A stretch of 58,577 nt of DNA from Zygnema cylindricum (Eukaryota > Streptophyta > Zygnematophyceae > Zygnematales > Zygnemataceae): contig JBBHKE010002632.1 of assembly GCA_037447655.1 (NCBI GenBank), positions 728,327-786,903 on the forward strand. The letters run 5' to 3'. Under the pieces are notes generated by a model. The model was not told the DNA's origin. It worked only from the letters and a program-made list of their open reading frames with translations, and made no database searches. Position numbers and translations under genes: made by a program. Each line of letters starts with the position of its first letter. Within the stretch, counting starts at the first letter, position 1. Below, piece after piece: positions 35,159 through 44,841 of the stretch.

Positions 35159-35483
35159 TAGTGTTGTGTATCGGTGACTTCCATGTCGTCAACAACTTCA
35201 ACAAACAATATATCCATTATCGTTATCGGTAAAGGTACCGATAAATTTTGATAAATCACTGACGACAATTGTTGTGATGTATCGCCAATATATCAACACC
35301 GGTAAGCGACAACCAGATATACCCCCAGGGGGGAGGAATTTTTTTTGATGGTCGGGTGTGGTAATTCACGTATGGAATACTGAACCGTACGTCATAAATA
35401 CGGAACAATAAATATTGATTATCGGTAGGTCTAAAAAAGGTACATATTGGTTAACGGTAGGGGGCCACCGATACACAGCACTA
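35159..35483. mobile_element. hAT-like element A of a tandem pair (325 bp)
   Basis: The left end is TAGTGTTGTGTATCGGT and the inverted right end is TAGTGCTGTGTATCGGT. It is bracketed by the 8-base CAAATTAG at 35151-35158 and 35484-35491. TIR sequence and 8-bp duplication fit hAT. The interior has repeated ATCGGT/ACCGAT words. Confidence 0.85.
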
Positions 35484-35491
35484 CAAATTAG

Positions 35492-35950
35492 TAGTGTTGT
35501 GTATCGACAAGAAACTTATCGCGATAAAACCGATACCGATAGTTATCGGTTATCGAACGGTGAAGGGTCTCAATATATCGCTCCGAGACCAGCAAATTCC
35601 TTATCGGCGATAAGTATAAAAAAAAAATATTACGGTATACAATAGTACTTTATAATATATTGTATTATATTTTTGACAATGTAAAGCGTGGCATGCCACT
35701 TATGACAATCTGTTCTGTACGTTGTATAACGGACTTTAGTACAGCCAGTTATCCATATATATGTTCAGAAAAACCGTACATTTATCGCCGATAGTTATCG
35801 GTACGGGTGTTATCGCGGTAAAAAACCGATAATATCTGTTTTTCGTCGCGATAACACTGGTAACGATGTATCGTGCCGATATATCGATTATCGGTAAGCC
35901 AGAAAAAGGGACATCGATTATCGGCAAAACCCTACCGATATACAACACTA
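35492..35950. mobile_element. hAT-like element B of a tandem pair (459 bp)
   Basis: The left end is TAGTGTTGTGTATCGAC and the inverted right end is TAGTGTTGTATATCGGT. It is bracketed by CAAATTAG at 35484-35491 and 35951-35958, so it shares the middle duplication with element A. The interior is unusually dense in TATCG/CGATA words on both strands, probably transposase-binding sub-terminal repeats. Confidence 0.85.
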
Positions 35951-35970
35951 CAAATTAGACAAATGCCTAT

Positions 35971-36915
35971 GGGCGTGTGCCCATGTGTTCAAGTAAGGGT
36001 TTTTTTCCGTCGTTTACACAGAAAATGGGACTTCCAACGAGAAAATATTACGCCGTACGAAAAATGGGCAAAAACACAAGTACATTTTGCGTCATCTTGG
36101 AACTTGGAAGGTACGGCAATTTGGCGTTATTATCATCGCGACCCACTTCCAGCTCATCTTCACACTTGCACTGGAATCAAATCGCGACCTGATTTTAATC
36201 AAAATAACATCCTATTGACGAATAGGAAACTTGGATTGCACGCGTCAAACGTTTTCAAAAAATTTTGCACGAAGGAAAGTACACGCTATTTTTTTCACTG
36301 CTCGTCACGAGCATGCACATAAGAAAATGACAAACATGTACGGAAAAAAACTTGCAGGGGTCTCGGACCTCCATTTTCCTTCATGGGTCCTTTGCAAAAG
36401 TTTACGTCGTCCTCGTCTCTCTTCCTCTTTCTCACTCGATCGCTCTTATTTCTCTCTCCCCTAAATGAAATGCGGCAATGATGGTTTTAAATGAAAGATA
36501 TAATTTTTATCTTTTTTTTGAATATCTTTGGTCGTAGTTTGACGGCATATCGAATGATAAAAGATAAATAAAAAAAATCGGAAGCCATGGCGGAATGTTT
36601 ACGTATTAATGACGTCACAGCGTGGCATGATTTCGCAACGTCAAAACCCTAAACATCTACGATGTCAGAAAAACCTCGACGTCTACAACCGTCGCCGTTT
36701 TTGTAGACGTCACTTATTTTAGGAAGTTTCGCAGTAGTCTACATTTCGTTTCGTAGTCTGTCGCACATTTCGTAGACGTCTACGACTGTCACAAATTTGA
36801 AGTAATGAAAGCGCAAGTAATGAATGACATAGGAACACTTTGAAAAGTACACCGTAAAATCTGCGCTAAATTCCAAAGTAACGTTTCAAAATTTCGGTTA
36901 CATGGGCACACGCCC
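35971..36915 (+). mobile_element. PIF/Harbinger-like non-autonomous element (945 bp)
   Basis: The perfect TIRs are GGGCGTGTGCCCATGT, flanked on both sides by TAT (35968-35970, 36916-36918). It carries the CCATGGCGG block, TGACGTCA, and AAACCCTAAACATCTAC. It is the fuller relative of the deleted copy in Fd-GOGAT intron 8. An open frame over the left part (about 35873-36322) crosses the element boundary and is not convincing as a gene. Confidence 0.87.
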
Positions 36916-37143
36916 TATATCATATGCGCATTGCAAATTTCAAAATTTGTGCACCCTAAAGACCATATATTTCCGTACTATGTCGTCACCATGTACTTCA
37001 GCATTCCGACAAGAAACATGACCTTTTTACGCCGACGGGATGCAAGATTTTAACAGAACACCATCGGGGACAACAACGAAAGGGGAAAGGACAAATAAAG
37101 TTATTGGCCGCGAAATGACCAAAAAGAATGTTTTGTGGAATTA

Positions 37144-37310
37144 GGGTGGGCTCCCATGTTGACGTAAACTACTGTAGTCATGCTTCTTTGTTTTTAGTCA
37201 AAGTTTTTCGTACTACTGTACTGTACTGTACTTTTCAGAGTGTTCCGATGTTCTAAAACGAAATCGTTCCTTAGAACAAGATTAAGTTACGGATACATGG
37301 GAGGCTACCC
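37144..37310. mobile_element. Short PIF/Harbinger-like deletion derivative (167 bp)
   Basis: The ends are GGGTGGGCTCCCATGT and, inverted, GGGTAGCCTCCCATGT. Flanks are TTA on the left and TTC on the right. Sub-terminal sequence resembles the right end of the 945-bp element. It contains a short run of ACTGT/GTACT repeats. Confidence 0.65.
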
Positions 37311-37453
37311 TTCCTATACCGCACCTTTAGATCTATGTTTCAAAAGTTATAAATTTTGTTAGCTTAACGATTTAGTATAGTATGGTTCAAAGGATGTGGT
37401 GTCGGCCAATTACGTTTCAGAACCGCCTGAGTGTGCGGCAATACATCTGTCAG

Positions 37454-37656
37454 TACACCGTGAATCGTTATTAGCCTTATGTACTCTATATCGGCACCCC
37501 AAAATTTTGACATTGATACCTTAAATATAATAAATTACACTATTTAAGGACGTGGACCATAATCTGCCACATCTCCTGGCACTAAATTAGAATGAATGAC
37601 GCTAATTTTTTCTTTACACTAATAATATCTATACGCTAATAACGATTCAAGGTGTC
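37454..37656. mobile_element. TACACCG-family TIR element (about 203 bp)
   Basis: It begins TACACCGTGAATCGTTATTA and ends with an inverted AATAACGATTCAAGGTGT. The right TA is mutated. It has no coding capacity. Confidence 0.55.
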
Positions 37657-38211
37657 CTTATAGGTCAACCGTATACGTAAAATTTTGTGTTCAAAACTTC
37701 ATATCATAGTTCAAAAGTAGGTGAAAGTAGGCCCATACAATATGCCTATTGTATGCAAAACATACAATATGACCTGAAGGGTACGTCCACATGTATTAAA
37801 GTATTGACTTTAATCTATCGTTTTCACCCAAAACGCAGTTCCGTACGAGAAAAACTTTAGCCGTACAAAAAAAAAAATCTTTAAAAGTACATCAAATTTC
37901 AAGTCTTCGAGTCGATACTTTGAATGTACTTCATGATTGTCGTCATGTGAACGCATTTTGGCGTTTTCCTTTTTCCGACCCCCGGAGAAGAGAATCCAAC
38001 CCGTCAAAAAACTTCATCGAAAATCACCTAGCGACCTCATTTCAGGGAAAGTACCACTCAAACAACGAATTAAAAATGACCCACGCACGCGCCACACGAG
38101 TGGGAAAATTTTGGGACGAGGGAGAGTACTCACTATTTTTCTCCCTGCCCGTCACGTGCATGTACGGAAAATACGAGCATGTACGGAAGAAAATTTGCAG
38201 GGGTCTCGGAC

Positions 38212-39118
38212 ATAGATGTTTCATTCGTACTATGCGCACGGAAAAGTATTTTGAAAAAGAATGCATATGTGCATTATTCAAAATTTAACATTTTTTTAAA
38301 TGCGTTGACCGACTTGACTTATTTATAAAATAAAAATACGAAAAATTTCATCAAAAGTACTACTACAACTTAGGGTATGTGCCCATGTATTAAAGTACCG
38401 AGTTTTTTATTAGCACGAAGGAGAGTACTCCCTATTTTTTTCATTGCCTATCAAGCGCGTGTACATAAAAAAATTGCAGTTAATGAAATTTAACTCAAAA
38501 AAACTTTACATCAATATTAGTACTGTTCAACTAGCGTTAATTATTATAATGTCGAATATTAATAGATAGTGTAATGTAAAAATGTGTACGTCCGTACTAA
38601 AATTGCTCATTATTTTGTACAGACAAACAAAATAAGTGTCAAAGAATGGCGTCGAAAGGGAAAATTGAGTGCGTCGCACGGAAAAGCGTACTCAGTCAAA
38701 AAGACGAGGGAGAATGTGTCAGTCCGTACTAAAACTGCTCATTATTTTGTGCAAACGTACAAAATCAGTGTCAGATAATGGCGTCGACGGGGGGGAAATT
38801 GAGTGCGTCGCACGGAAAAGAGTACTCAAATTTGAATACAAGTCATAAAAGACGAGAGAAAATCGCGAGAACGTGTTGTCACATATTCAGGCGTCGAACA
38901 TGTGAACACAGACTTTCGCGGCTACCCTAAAAGCATGGGAAACTGTATCGATTTATTAACTCTAACAGCGATTCACGGTGTATTTTTGACCTTTTTTATA
39001 AATTTCGTACAATCCATCCGTACACGAAAAGTATACGAAATTTACGAAAAGTTTAAAAAACCCTAAAAATAATGCATAATCGTAAAATTTTCGAAATTTT
39101 AACGAATGAAACATCTAT
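38212..39118. mobile_element. Mutator-like TIR element with 9-10 bp target duplication (about 0.9 kb)
   Basis: The left end ATAGATGTTTCATTCGT is perfectly inverted at 39102-39118. GGTCTCGGAC at 38202-38211 recurs at 39675-39684, after removal of the later hAT-like insertion. A 9-10 bp duplication is typical of Mutator-like elements. The interior contains a Harbinger-like end fragment (GGGTATGTGCCCATGT at 38373), a 132-bp tandem duplication and a TACACCG-type right end near 38982. No transposase is encoded. Confidence 0.75.
38591..38854 (+). repeat. Tandem duplication, unit about 132 bp, two copies
   Basis: Copy 1 starts at 38591 and copy 2 at 38723, both with TCCGTACTAAAA-TGCTCATTA and later GAGTGCGTCGCACGGAAAAG. 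The copies have diverged moderately, so the duplication is not recent. Confidence 0.8.
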
Positions 39119-39122
39119 GGTC

Positions 39123-39670
39123 CATAATTCAAAAGTAGGCGTTTTTATGGTAGGCCTTTGGTAGGCGCACAAAACTTGGCACTAAACTCACGTAGAGTAG
39201 GCATACTGTATGGGTGTTCGTTGTGGACACTCTTGTACGGACGTACGAATCTGACGTATGATCATAGTTCAGCGCACGCCGACGGACGAAATTTGTTAGC
39301 GAACTAAAACACGCGGACGTTCAAAATTGCAGACGCTAATATGATATATAGTCCTATCGTAAGTTGTATTATGGGCTTTTCATGTGATCTTATTAGATCA
39401 CTACTTTTATCAGAGACTGTCCGATCGTCTGAATCTAACGGTTTAAATAAGTTATACTTCAAAACTCACAGAAATTGTTTTTTTTGTCCGATTGTTTTTC
39501 AATATTTAGACATGACGTTTAATTCTCTATCGATCGATGTCCAACTCAACCCTGTAACTATTTTTTTTTCATTTTTCGACCAATACAATATGGGTCTTAA
39601 GGGCATATTATATGTTTTGCATACAATATGCATATTGTATGGGCCTACTTTCACCTACTTTTGAACTATG
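39123..39670 (+). mobile_element. hAT-like CATAGTTC element, youngest insertion of the nest (548 bp)
   Basis: The ends are CATAATTCAAAAGTAGG and, inverted, CATAGTTCAAAAGTAGG. The 8-base flanks CTATGGTC are identical (39115-39122 and 39671-39678) and straddle the end of the Mutator-like element and its target duplication. Nearly identical to 25203-25749. Confidence 0.85.
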
Positions 39671-40066
39671 CTATGGTCTCGGACCTCCACTTTCATTCAT
39701 GGGTCCTTTGCAAAATTTTGTGCCGTCGTCGCCTCTCCCCTCTCCCTCTCACTCTATCACTTTTATCTCACACTTTTTAGAATGAGGCACGACAAAACTG
39801 GTATGAAATAAAAGATATTTGAAAAATAATTATTTTGACTACCTTTATGTATATTTTTATGGCAAGTAGAGCGAAAAAAGTAGAGAAAAGAAATCGGGTA
39901 TCCATGGCCGAAAGTTCTTGAATCTGTGACGTCACAAGTGAGCGTGAGCGTGACGTCACAATGTTACAAAACCCGAAACATCTGCCATGTCACAAAATTA
40001 CAAAAATGTAGACGTCTACAACTGTCGCTGTTTTTGTTGGCGTCACCAATTTCGTAGTCGTCGTCA

Positions 40067-40124
40067 ACCGTCACAAAGTTGTACCTACGTCTACAACCGT
40101 CACAAAGTTGTACCTACGTCTACA
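40067..40124 (+). repeat. 29-bp direct repeat in the Harbinger-like element's right end
   Basis: Two exact copies of a 29-base unit containing CACAAAGTTGTACCTACGTC follow each other at 40067 and 40096, and a third partial unit follows. Variants of the CGTCTACAA-CGTCAC words occur in the other copies of the family. Confidence 0.8.
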
Positions 40125-40490
40125 ACCGTCACATGTCAAAGTTCCGATTTCATTTTTTCACATAGGGACGCTTTTCAAAGTAGTACGAAACACTTCACTA
40201 CAGTCCAAAGTACTTTTTCAAAGTATCGCTTACATGGGGACGTACCCTAAGACCCATATTGTATTCGAACCTATTCCGACCAATTAAAACATTCTGACAA
40301 AAAATTGGACCAATTAAAACATTCGGACCAAAAACTTTTATTTACACCGTCAGATTCGGACGATCGGACGGTCGCTGATCAAAGTAGTGATCTAAGAAGA
40401 TCACATGAAAAGCCCATAACACAACTTACGATAAAGGCGCCGACCAAAGGCCTACCATATAAACGCCTACTTTTAAACTATGGTTCAGAT

Positions 40491-40977
40491 TATGCCGCGG
40501 TTCCGCCCGTGCCTGCTATATTGACCGGGCCGGAATTGACAAACAACGTGATTTACCGAGGATGGAGGAGGGTAAAATTCACAACCCATAATTTTTGCCG
40601 CAGAAATTCAAGCTGAAATTTACCAGGGTGAATTTCACCTCGTTACCGGTCTTTTTTACACGTACGTCAGGAGAGGTTGCGCGTAATGAAGCAGTACAGT
40701 AGTAACGGTAATGACGCTTTCTTAATAATGACAAAGCAAAAAGTGTCAATAGCGAATCTGAAAGAACTGCGTGGCGTGGAGATTACGAGTACAGAAACGT
40801 TGCTGGACCATACCGGCGCATTGCGTTAATGTTGTCGTGACTCGGATCGTTGGCAATGCCGTAGTCATTATACGAACGTCGCCTTATACGACCATTTTTC
40901 GGGTACCGTATTGATATCCTGTTTTCATTCAGTCTCAAAGTGCCACCTTGCCCTTTAGTGACTGTCCGTAGTCATCT
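40491..40977 (+). promoter_or_regulatory. Upstream region of the acyl-CoA-binding kelch gene
   Basis: The interval runs from the end of the transposon island to the ATG. It must contain promoter and 5' UTR. No TATA box or known motif cluster stands out. Confidence 0.4.
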
Positions 40978-43900
40978 ATGGCACTGTCGCCTTCTCCTTC
41001 GCTGCCTCCGTATCCTGATCGATTTTACGCAGCAGCACAGTATGCTGGTGTGCCTGGAACCGTGGAGGTCGATCCGAAGGCAGCACATCCAGCCAAGCCG
41101 TTTTCGGACCTTACTAGTTTGCTGCTGTACTCGTTATTCCAGCAGGTTAGGATCGGGATCGTGCCGGTTGAGTGGATGGAGTATTTTAGGCGATGTTTTG
41201 TATCCTCACATCTAAATTTTGGCAAATACAGCTGTTGATTTCACGCAGGGATTTAATTTGTCTTCTCGAATCACTAATTTAAATTGTTATCGTTCTCCAA
41301 TTCACTTGGAAGATCTAAACTGATGCTCTTTTTGGATACAGCTGTTCTGATTCGTGGATTGTTCTCGTTCTGTCACTAGGCTTCACACGGGCCGTGCACT
41401 ACACAAAAACCATGGTTTCTAAATGTGGTGGAGAGTGCAAAGTGGGCTAGGTAAGCATATCCATTTTTCAGTCGTTCAATTTATCTTTTTCACCCGCTCG
41501 GTGTTTCTCCAGTTCTTCCTTCAGGATCATTTAATACTGGATGCCCTTACTATCTAACCAACGTGCTCTTCCATTTCCAAGCAGGATATTTCCAGGAGGG
41601 CTACTGAACACTGTTTTATGTCAAACCTGATCCATTTTTTTCATATCAGCAATAGCCATCTCATTTGTTTTTTGAGACATGCGTGCGTGTGCAGTTGGAA
41701 AGAGCTCGGGAACATGGCTCCTGTTGAAGCGATGAGGCTATTTGTGCGGACTTTGGAGGTTAGATGCAGCACTCTCAAATGTTTGCATTGTGAAGATTAC
41801 TGGATTGCCTATGCTGTTAAGTGCTACTTCTGAGGTGGTCGTTTAATCTCCAACAATGCTCATCAGCTTTTAAGAACTACCCGTATACTTGAAGGTCCGA
41901 GGAACGGTTGGCATGAGTTAAGGGAATTGTGCTTGCATTGGTTCTGTGTCTCTAGGAGGAGGATCCGGATTGGTGGACAAAGTCCCAGGCTAAACCAGGC
42001 GGAGCTCCAGGCACTGTAGGTGGAGCTGGCCACTGACATCCATTGCCTTCTTTTATTTTGTTTATATTTTCGTATACATGGTTTGCAACATTCCTATGTA
42101 TCTGTAATTGATTTCATGTATTGAGGGCCTTATTGCTTCTTTCTGGCAGCTTGGAGTCAACGGCAATGATGTCAAGGATTTTGATGAGAATGCTCCACTT
42201 TCATCCCAGCTACCCTTCCTTCCTAATAATAAATGGGAGCCACTTGATTGTAAAGGACGCAAGCCAGCACCACGGTATCAGGTAACGTTGTCATGATGTA
42301 TATTGACTGCCGTTACAAAGTGCACCTTCTGCTGGCATTTCTCTCCCTAACCGCAGTGCATTATCTCCTCGGATTGCTTAGCTATGCATTATCGCAAGTG
42401 GGGATGGCTCTGAAGGGCAGAAGAGTAGCATAACTGTTGATCTTCATGGTTAGTGAAATATGCGATAGGAACTCTACAAATGAGAGTAACTTCTGTGGTT
42501 CCAGTCTATTGCAGCATGCAGCAGCGGTCATTTCTCAAAGGATGTACGTCATTGGTGGCAACTGTAATGGTCGCTTTCTCAATGATATTCATGTAAGCTG
42601 CAGATAAAACTGTTTGTTTGCTTGATGGGAGACGGATTTATTTTGTTGCTGACATGTAGATTGTCATCAAGAAGCATTTGCCAGTTCTCTTGTTGCCTTG
42701 TCAAGAAACCAGAGAATGGACAATCAATTCGTTTTTCATGCGATGAAGCCATTAATGCTCAGACTCATCTTATGCTTTAACACTATGGCCCTCTTCTGTT
42801 GTGTTATTCTTCAATGCATACGGTTTTCGTGCTGTGACAGGTTGGAAGAGTGATTGCGTTCTTATGTGGTGCTTTTCTTGTTTAAAGAAACATCTTGAAA
42901 CTGTCTTAAACTTTTTTCCAGGTTTTCGACCTGACTAATCTTACATGGTCGAAGCTGGAAACACCTGCGCCTTCAGTGTTTCCTCCGTGTGCCGGCCACA
43001 GGGTGGTAAGTTGGCAAAACATGATAATATTTTCATGCACAATCTGCTGCTGTAGTAGTGATTGTGGGCAGCTGCATTGAACCACTTGGATGTGAAAGTC
43101 ATTGTTCTTAGCTAAGACGAATTTCTTGAGGCCCCTTTTCCCTAGAAAATTTCAAAACTTTATTTCGGAAAATCTTGCTTTTTTAATTGTCCCACACTCA
43201 GCTGGGCATGTGTTCGTTGTTTCTGTTATAAGGATTTGTAGTTCAGATTGTTTCTCCAAAGCTGTCTCGAAACAAGGCAATTTTGACATGAAATATGAAG
43301 CATGTTTGTGACGGTTTTTATTCCTCTTTTGTAAATTCCCTTGTTGTTTGGACATGCGATGGTATTGATGGTATTAAAAAAACCCTGCAAAATGCAGGTC
43401 CAGAAAGACAGCAGAACGCTTTTGGTGATCGGTGGGCACTCTAATGAAGACGTAAACGAGCTCACTGGTACGCCCAGCAATCAATTGTTTGCAGCAGCCT
43501 CTTGTTACTTGTCATCTGTGATCATGTTGAAGGACAGACTGTGCCTGTTTTAATCTGTCGCCAGTTTGCTGAAACGTCTTGTTGAAGGCTTACAGTTTGG
43601 AGAAGGGTATTGGTTTCATTATTAAGGTTTCTGTATTCCCATCCTTTGCAGTTCGTGCCTTCAACATTTATACACGGCAGTGGTCCTTAGTCAAAACACA
43701 AGGAGAGCCTCCTGTGAGAATTTCTATCCTGAACTCTCAATTTTGTGCGGGGGTTGCACTTTCTCAGCATTTCTTTTGATCTACAACATTTTTCTTTCTT
43801 GACCTTGACATTTCATGAATTCAAGTGTTCTTAACAGAATCGATTTGTCTGTCCATGTGGATGTTCAGTCAGCGAGAGGGGGCCACAGTGTCTCCCAAAT

Positions 43901-44841
43901 TGGAACATCCCTTTGGTTGTTTGGTGGTGAGGATCTTAAGAGAAGGCTGCTTGATGATATCCATGTTCTAGACATGGTGACCTGGACTTGGAGAACTGTC
44001 TCTGCCAGGTGTGTGAGCTGTCTGTCGCCACTGTATTACGTGTCTTTACGCTTCTCTTTGCCAGCAGATCGAGTCTCTCATTTCTTTTGCAGCCTTTATC
44101 TTGGACCATCATCCCTCCTCCCATCTCAAATGGATCTGGAAGCTCATTAGGAATCACGCTGCTCTTTGCTTCTATTAAAATGTATCATTGACCAAGGTTG
44201 ATACTGCACACTGTCCATGTGCAACATCAACCAATGATTTATAGCTTATTCAAGTTTACCAAGATGTAGAATGCCCAATTTCCCAAGTACAATTTTTTTT
44301 TGTGGAGAGGGAGGAGAGAGGGAATGGGTGTGGATGGGCTGGCGCAGAACTTGCATGGCTTGTTAACTAGAGAAATTCGCATTCTCGAGTGTGAAAATTG
44401 AATTTTGCTGAGTTTGTCTGCTCATTGCAGTGGAGAGGCACCAAGTCCGCGCTCGGACCATGCAGTTGCAGTTCGTGAAAAGCGCTATTTGACAGTTTTT
44501 GGAGGTGGTTCACACTCGTCATGTTTTCAAGATCTTCACGAGCTTGATGTGGAGACGGTAAAACTCAATATCTTGTCCCATGTCCATCTAGGTGGCACAA
44601 ATGTACACGTGACAAACACAGATTCTTATGATTCCTGGCGTAGGTTTCTTCACGCCCTGCCCTTAACAGTTTCTGAATTGGGCACTTTTAATACCCCTGC
44701 TGTTTCTTTGTCCATCTATTGTTCAGGCTACCTGGTCACGACGTTCAGCAGGAGGCACCATACCTGGGGGCCGGGCTGGCCATGCTGCTGTCGCATGTGA
44801 AAACATATGGTATATTGTCGGTGGGGGAGACAATAAAGGAG
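40978..44841 (+). other. ACBP4: ACBP exons 1-12: acyl-CoA-binding domain and kelch blades 1-5
   Basis: Exons: 40978-41145, 41380-41450, 41695-41758, 41956-42015, 42150-42281, 42515-42592, 42922-43005, 43398-43467, 43652-43713, 43869-44008, 44431-44557, 44727-44841. Exons 1-4 form the acyl-CoA-binding domain, exon 5 the linker (LPFLPNNKWEPL), and exons 6-12 the kelch propeller. Splice phases are 0 except after exons 2 and 10 (phase 2) and 8 and 12 (phase 1). Confidence 0.92.

Larger units (their letters stand above)
37779..40247 (+). mobile_element. PIF/Harbinger-like element inserted in the hAT-like copy and itself interrupted
   Basis: The ends are GGGTACGTCCACATGT and, inverted, GGGTACGTCCCCATGT. 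Flanks are GAA (37776-37778) and TAA (40248-40250); the intact hAT copies show that the original site was TAA, so the left repeat has one substitution. Element sequence runs 37779-38211, then resumes at 39675, and includes the CCATGG block (about 39900) and TGACGTCA sites (about 39930-39960). Confidence 0.82.
37705..40482 (-). mobile_element. hAT-like CATAGTTC element, interrupted by a nested insertion
   Basis: Bases 37705-37778 match the right end of the copy at 25203-25749, inverted, and 40251-40482 supply the rest, ending AAACTATG. The outer flanks CTTCATAT (37697-37704) and GTTCAGAT (40483-40490) agree at 6 of 8 positions. The two halves rejoin at TAA in the middle of a CTTAAGACC stretch known from the intact copies. 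It is also internally deleted, about 300 bp in place of 547. Confidence 0.75.

Noticed and set aside
38373-38929. Complete Harbinger-like element inside the Mutator-like element
   Set aside because: The left end is good, but the proposed right end matches over only about five bases and the flanks differ (TTA and TAA); I treat it as a fragment.
40067-40124. CRISPR-like direct repeats
   Set aside because: The 29-base units are head-to-tail with no spacers, inside a transposon of a eukaryotic nuclear genome.
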